Shown here one piece after another: positions 54,002 through 56,100 of a DNA stretch of 56,100 bases; the stretch's first letter is position 1, and every line of letters starts with the position of its first letter. Made by a program: the position numbers and the translations under genes. The DNA is from Nostoc sp. FACHB-973. GTDB lineage: Bacteria > Cyanobacteriota > Cyanobacteriia > Cyanobacteriales > Nostocaceae. Under the pieces are notes generated by a model. The model saw only the letters and a program-made list of their open reading frames with translations, was not told the origin of the DNA and searched no databases. The DNA lies in contig NZ_JACJSJ010000050.1 in NCBI RefSeq assembly GCF_014698115.1, forward strand, positions 1-56,100, written 5' to 3'.

Positions 54002-54003
54002 AA

Positions 54004-55137
54004 GTGATGAAAAATATTTCGCAGATAATTCTGGAATTTTTACAACGTGATAGCACAATATCGGCACTGTCTAATTTTGGAGTATTTCTAGTTTTTATTC
54101 TCCTATCTTTGCTGGTAGGACGATATACCCCGACATTCTTGCGAATTATCATTCGACGTTTTGCACCGCAGCAAGTTGCTAGTATTTATAACAATTTAAT
54201 TGACCCAATTAGAAATCTATTTAGAATCACAGGTAGTTTAATTCTCATTTCATTCTCTTTAGCGTGGATTGTCGAATATCAATCTATCTATAAATTTCTC
54301 TCAACAATTATAGATTTAGCTGTAATTCTTAGCATGGCCTGGCTATCCTCTCGCTTATTCCGACAGTTTATTCGAGCCTATGGAATTGAGCTAGTGCGTA
54401 AGTTTGGTAGAGAAGTAGATGAATTGCTTTTAGTATTTGAAACCCTAGCAAATGTCATCTTTGGATTTATTGCCGTCTTGGCTTTTGCTCAGAGTCAAGA
54501 ATTTAATTTAATTGGATTATTAACTGGTTTAGGAATTGGGGGATTAGCTGTAGCTTTTGCTGCTCAAAAAACCCTAGAACAGTTGTTAGGAACAATTGTA
54601 TTGTATTTGGATCGTCCGTTTGTTCCTGGAGAATATATTCGTTTACAGAAATCTCAACAAATTCCTGAAGGTTTGTTTGGGCGAGTTGAATCAATTGGTA
54701 TTCGTTCAACTAAAATTCGCACTGCCGCTAAAAGTACGTTGTCTATTATTCCCAATTCAATATTGGCAAACTTAGAAATTGAAAATATTACTAGAGGTAA
54801 GAAAATTATGGTTTTACTTTACCTCGATTTTTTAGAACTGCTGCAAGAACGAGAACAAGCTTTGGTTGAGCAGGTAATTGTTGAAAGTACTAACTCCCTA
54901 TTTGGTATCGATCCAGGCAGCACTAGTATTACTTTTTTAAATCACAACGAACAAAAGCAAATAACTCGAACAAGAATCACATTCTTTATCTTGGGATCTA
55001 GTGAAAATTCTCTGCAATTACGCAAACGTCTATTGGAATTGGCAAATGAAAAAATTTCTAAACAGTTAGTGAAGAACGGAATTAATTTCACAATGCAAGA
55101 GCCAACAATTTATGTGGAATCGCCTGTAACTATTTGA
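54004..55137 (+). CDS. MscS-family mechanosensitive channel (second of pair)
   Basis: A 377-residue paralogue of the preceding gene. The pore segment GLGIGGLAVAFAAQKTLEQLLG and the ending TMQEPTIYVESPVTI are almost the same as in its neighbour, while the N-terminal helices differ more and a short insert (QKSQQIPEG) precedes LFGRVESIG. Start may be GTG 54004 or ATG 54007. Tight spacing means co-transcription; the pair arose by tandem duplication and may form homomeric or mixed heptamers. Confidence 0.9.
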   Translation: MMKNISQIILEFLQRDSTISALSNFGVFLVFILLSLLVGRYTPTFLRIIIRRFAPQQVASIYNNLIDPIRNLFRITGSLILISFSLAWIVEYQSIYKFLSTIIDLAVILSMAWLSSRLFRQFIRAYGIELVRKFGREVDELLLVFETLANVIFGFIAVLAFAQSQEFNLIGLLTGLGIGGLAVAFAAQKTLEQLLGTIVLYLDRPFVPGEYIRLQKSQQIPEGLFGRVESIGIRSTKIRTAAKSTLSIIPNSILANLEIENITRGKKIMVLLYLDFLELLQEREQALVEQVIVESTNSLFGIDPGSTSITFLNHNEQKQITRTRITFFILGSSENSLQLRKRLLELANEKISKQLVKNGINFTMQEPTIYVESPVTI

Positions 55138-55282
55138 GTATCAAGCTTGGTATTTTTGATCGTGTTTGATACGCTAGATTAATTAAGCATATTTATTAAG
55201 TAGCTTTACGAATAGTCTATTACGTATTAATGAATTATGATTAACTAAGTGGATTAATTAATAATTAAGTAAGGAGTGACTG

Positions 55283-56100
55283 GTGAAGCATCAGGAAAAC
55301 CCAAAAAATATAAATTTAGAAATTAAAGAAACTAGAAAATTATTGATTTTAGGGTTGGAAATTTTAATTTTAAATTTATTTAGTATTTTACCAGTAAACG
55401 CGGCAACAGAAGAACCTGTATTGAGCGTAGTGCATAGCCAAGAAAATGCGAATCAATGGGCAGGGATAACCGATCGCCTACAAACAATTGGCGTGAAATA
55501 TTGTGTAATTCCTCTAGATAACGTAAAGAGTGCGGCGGATTGGGGCGATCGCCGGATATTATTTTTGCCCAACGTCGAGACATTAACCCCAAGCCAAGCG
55601 ATCGCCTTAGAAGAATGGATGAGTAAAGGAGGGCGTTTAATTGCCAGTGGTCCTGCGGGTAGTTTGTCAGCACCAGGAGTGCGCCAGTTATTGCGATCGC
55701 TCTTAGGAGGTTATTGGGGATTCAGCCTCAGTGGCACAGAAGAAATCAAACCTGCAAAAACCAAACTTCCAGGATGGGCAAGTGAAACTGCACTCTTTGG
55801 CAAAGTGCGCGGTGGTGCTGTAATTCCCAACGATATGGGCGCCCAATCTCCTGCTATTTGGAATTCCAAAGATAATCCTGCGGCAGTAGTCACAACTGAA
55901 CGTTCCACATTTTTAGGCTGGCGCTGGGGAACAGATACAGCCTCAGCAGCAGAATTAGATAATGCTTGGCTAAAAACTACCGTCAATTACTATTTGATGG
56001 CACCAGCGCCATCAAATCGCATGAAAAAAATAGAAGGAGCTTCTCAAAACTGCTCTACCACAGTGGCGACGGTAGCGGGGCAGGGGGCAGGGGGCAGGGG
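55283..56100 (+). CDS. secreted glycosyl-hydrolase-like protein, N-terminal part (cut by window end)
   Basis: The frame opens at GTG 55283 behind an AAGGAG ribosome binding site (55271-55276). A hydrophobic segment (about 20-41, ending VNAATEE) looks like a signal peptide. About 230 residues follow: VLSVVHSQENANQW, RILFLPNVETLTPSQAIALEEWMSKGGRLIASGP and SPAIWNSKDNPAAVVTTERSTFLGW. This looks like the ThuA/class-I-amidotransferase-like region that precedes a GH10-like (DUF187) catalytic domain in some cyanobacterial proteins. The end is low-complexity GGGGCAG DNA and the catalytic domain is not in the window. Confidence 0.6.
   Translation, partial: MKHQENPKNINLEIKETRKLLILGLEILILNLFSILPVNAATEEPVLSVVHSQENANQWAGITDRLQTIGVKYCVIPLDNVKSAADWGDRRILFLPNVETLTPSQAIALEEWMSKGGRLIASGPAGSLSAPGVRQLLRSLLGGYWGFSLSGTEEIKPAKTKLPGWASETALFGKVRGGAVIPNDMGAQSPAIWNSKDNPAAVVTTERSTFLGWRWGTDTASAAELDNAWLKTTVNYYLMAPAPSNRMKKIEGASQNCSTTVATVAGQGAGGR

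Overview
The window looks like chromosomal DNA of a filamentous, probably heterocyst-forming cyanobacterium of the Nostoc/Anabaena/Calothrix type. Evidence: frequent HIP1 octamers (GCGATCGC), heptanucleotide short tandem repeats (STRR) in many intergenic gaps, and photosynthesis genes: chlG, psbU, ftrV, btpA and a BCD/PucC-family transporter. No rRNA, tRNA, CRISPR array, phage or intact insertion sequence was recognised.

Region 1 (115-21877, all on the minus strand, so transcribed from high to low coordinates) is a surface-polysaccharide (O-antigen or exopolysaccharide) cluster. It starts with a Wzm/Wzt ABC exporter. A sugar acetyltransferase and a DegT-type aminotransferase follow, then a 1534-residue protein with four glycosyltransferase domains, an acyltransferase-3, a small unknown ORF with an asnB gene fragment, and an intact AsnB-like amidotransferase. 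Next comes a Gtr-like trio (DPM1/GtrB-type synthase, large GT-C-like membrane protein, small EamA/SMR-type protein), three more glycosyltransferases, and rmlA, rmlC and rmlD for dTDP-rhamnose. rmlB is absent from the window. Much of this cluster is AT-rich and lacks HIP1 sites, which suggests a mosaic, horizontally assembled locus.

Region 2 (22084-36885) mixes conserved and accessory genes. Three Uma2 nuclease-like genes are present, one broken by an in-frame TGA. The conserved set is ftrV, an ArsA/Get3-like protein with a degenerate P-loop, chlG, a cysteine-containing membrane protein, a zinc alcohol dehydrogenase, an inositol-monophosphatase-family protein and a BCD/PucC-family transporter. 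A small patch near 31.9-33.3 kb holds an Rpn-type nuclease, a ribbon-helix-helix remnant and a TPR-like tail. An aldo/keto reductase and a DEAD-box RNA helicase complete the region.

Region 3 (37002-51670) is mostly housekeeping: rimO, btpA, a VKOR-thioredoxin fusion, a CHASE2-PAS-GGDEF protein, a small secreted peptide, nadB, psbU, a DUF3120 membrane protein, uppP and a PDZ/DUF512 protein. UppP recycles the undecaprenyl carrier that the region 1 polysaccharide pathway would need.

Region 4 (51671-56100) has a 1.2-kb gap with inverted and dispersed repeats, two tandem MscS-type channels and the start of a secreted glycosyl-hydrolase-like gene that runs off the window. Intergenic DNA throughout is rich in STRRs and small palindromes. 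Some of these overlap stop codons (the nadB 3' end; the convergent pair at 34.33-34.36 kb) or mimic N-terminal extensions (VKOR, DUF512).
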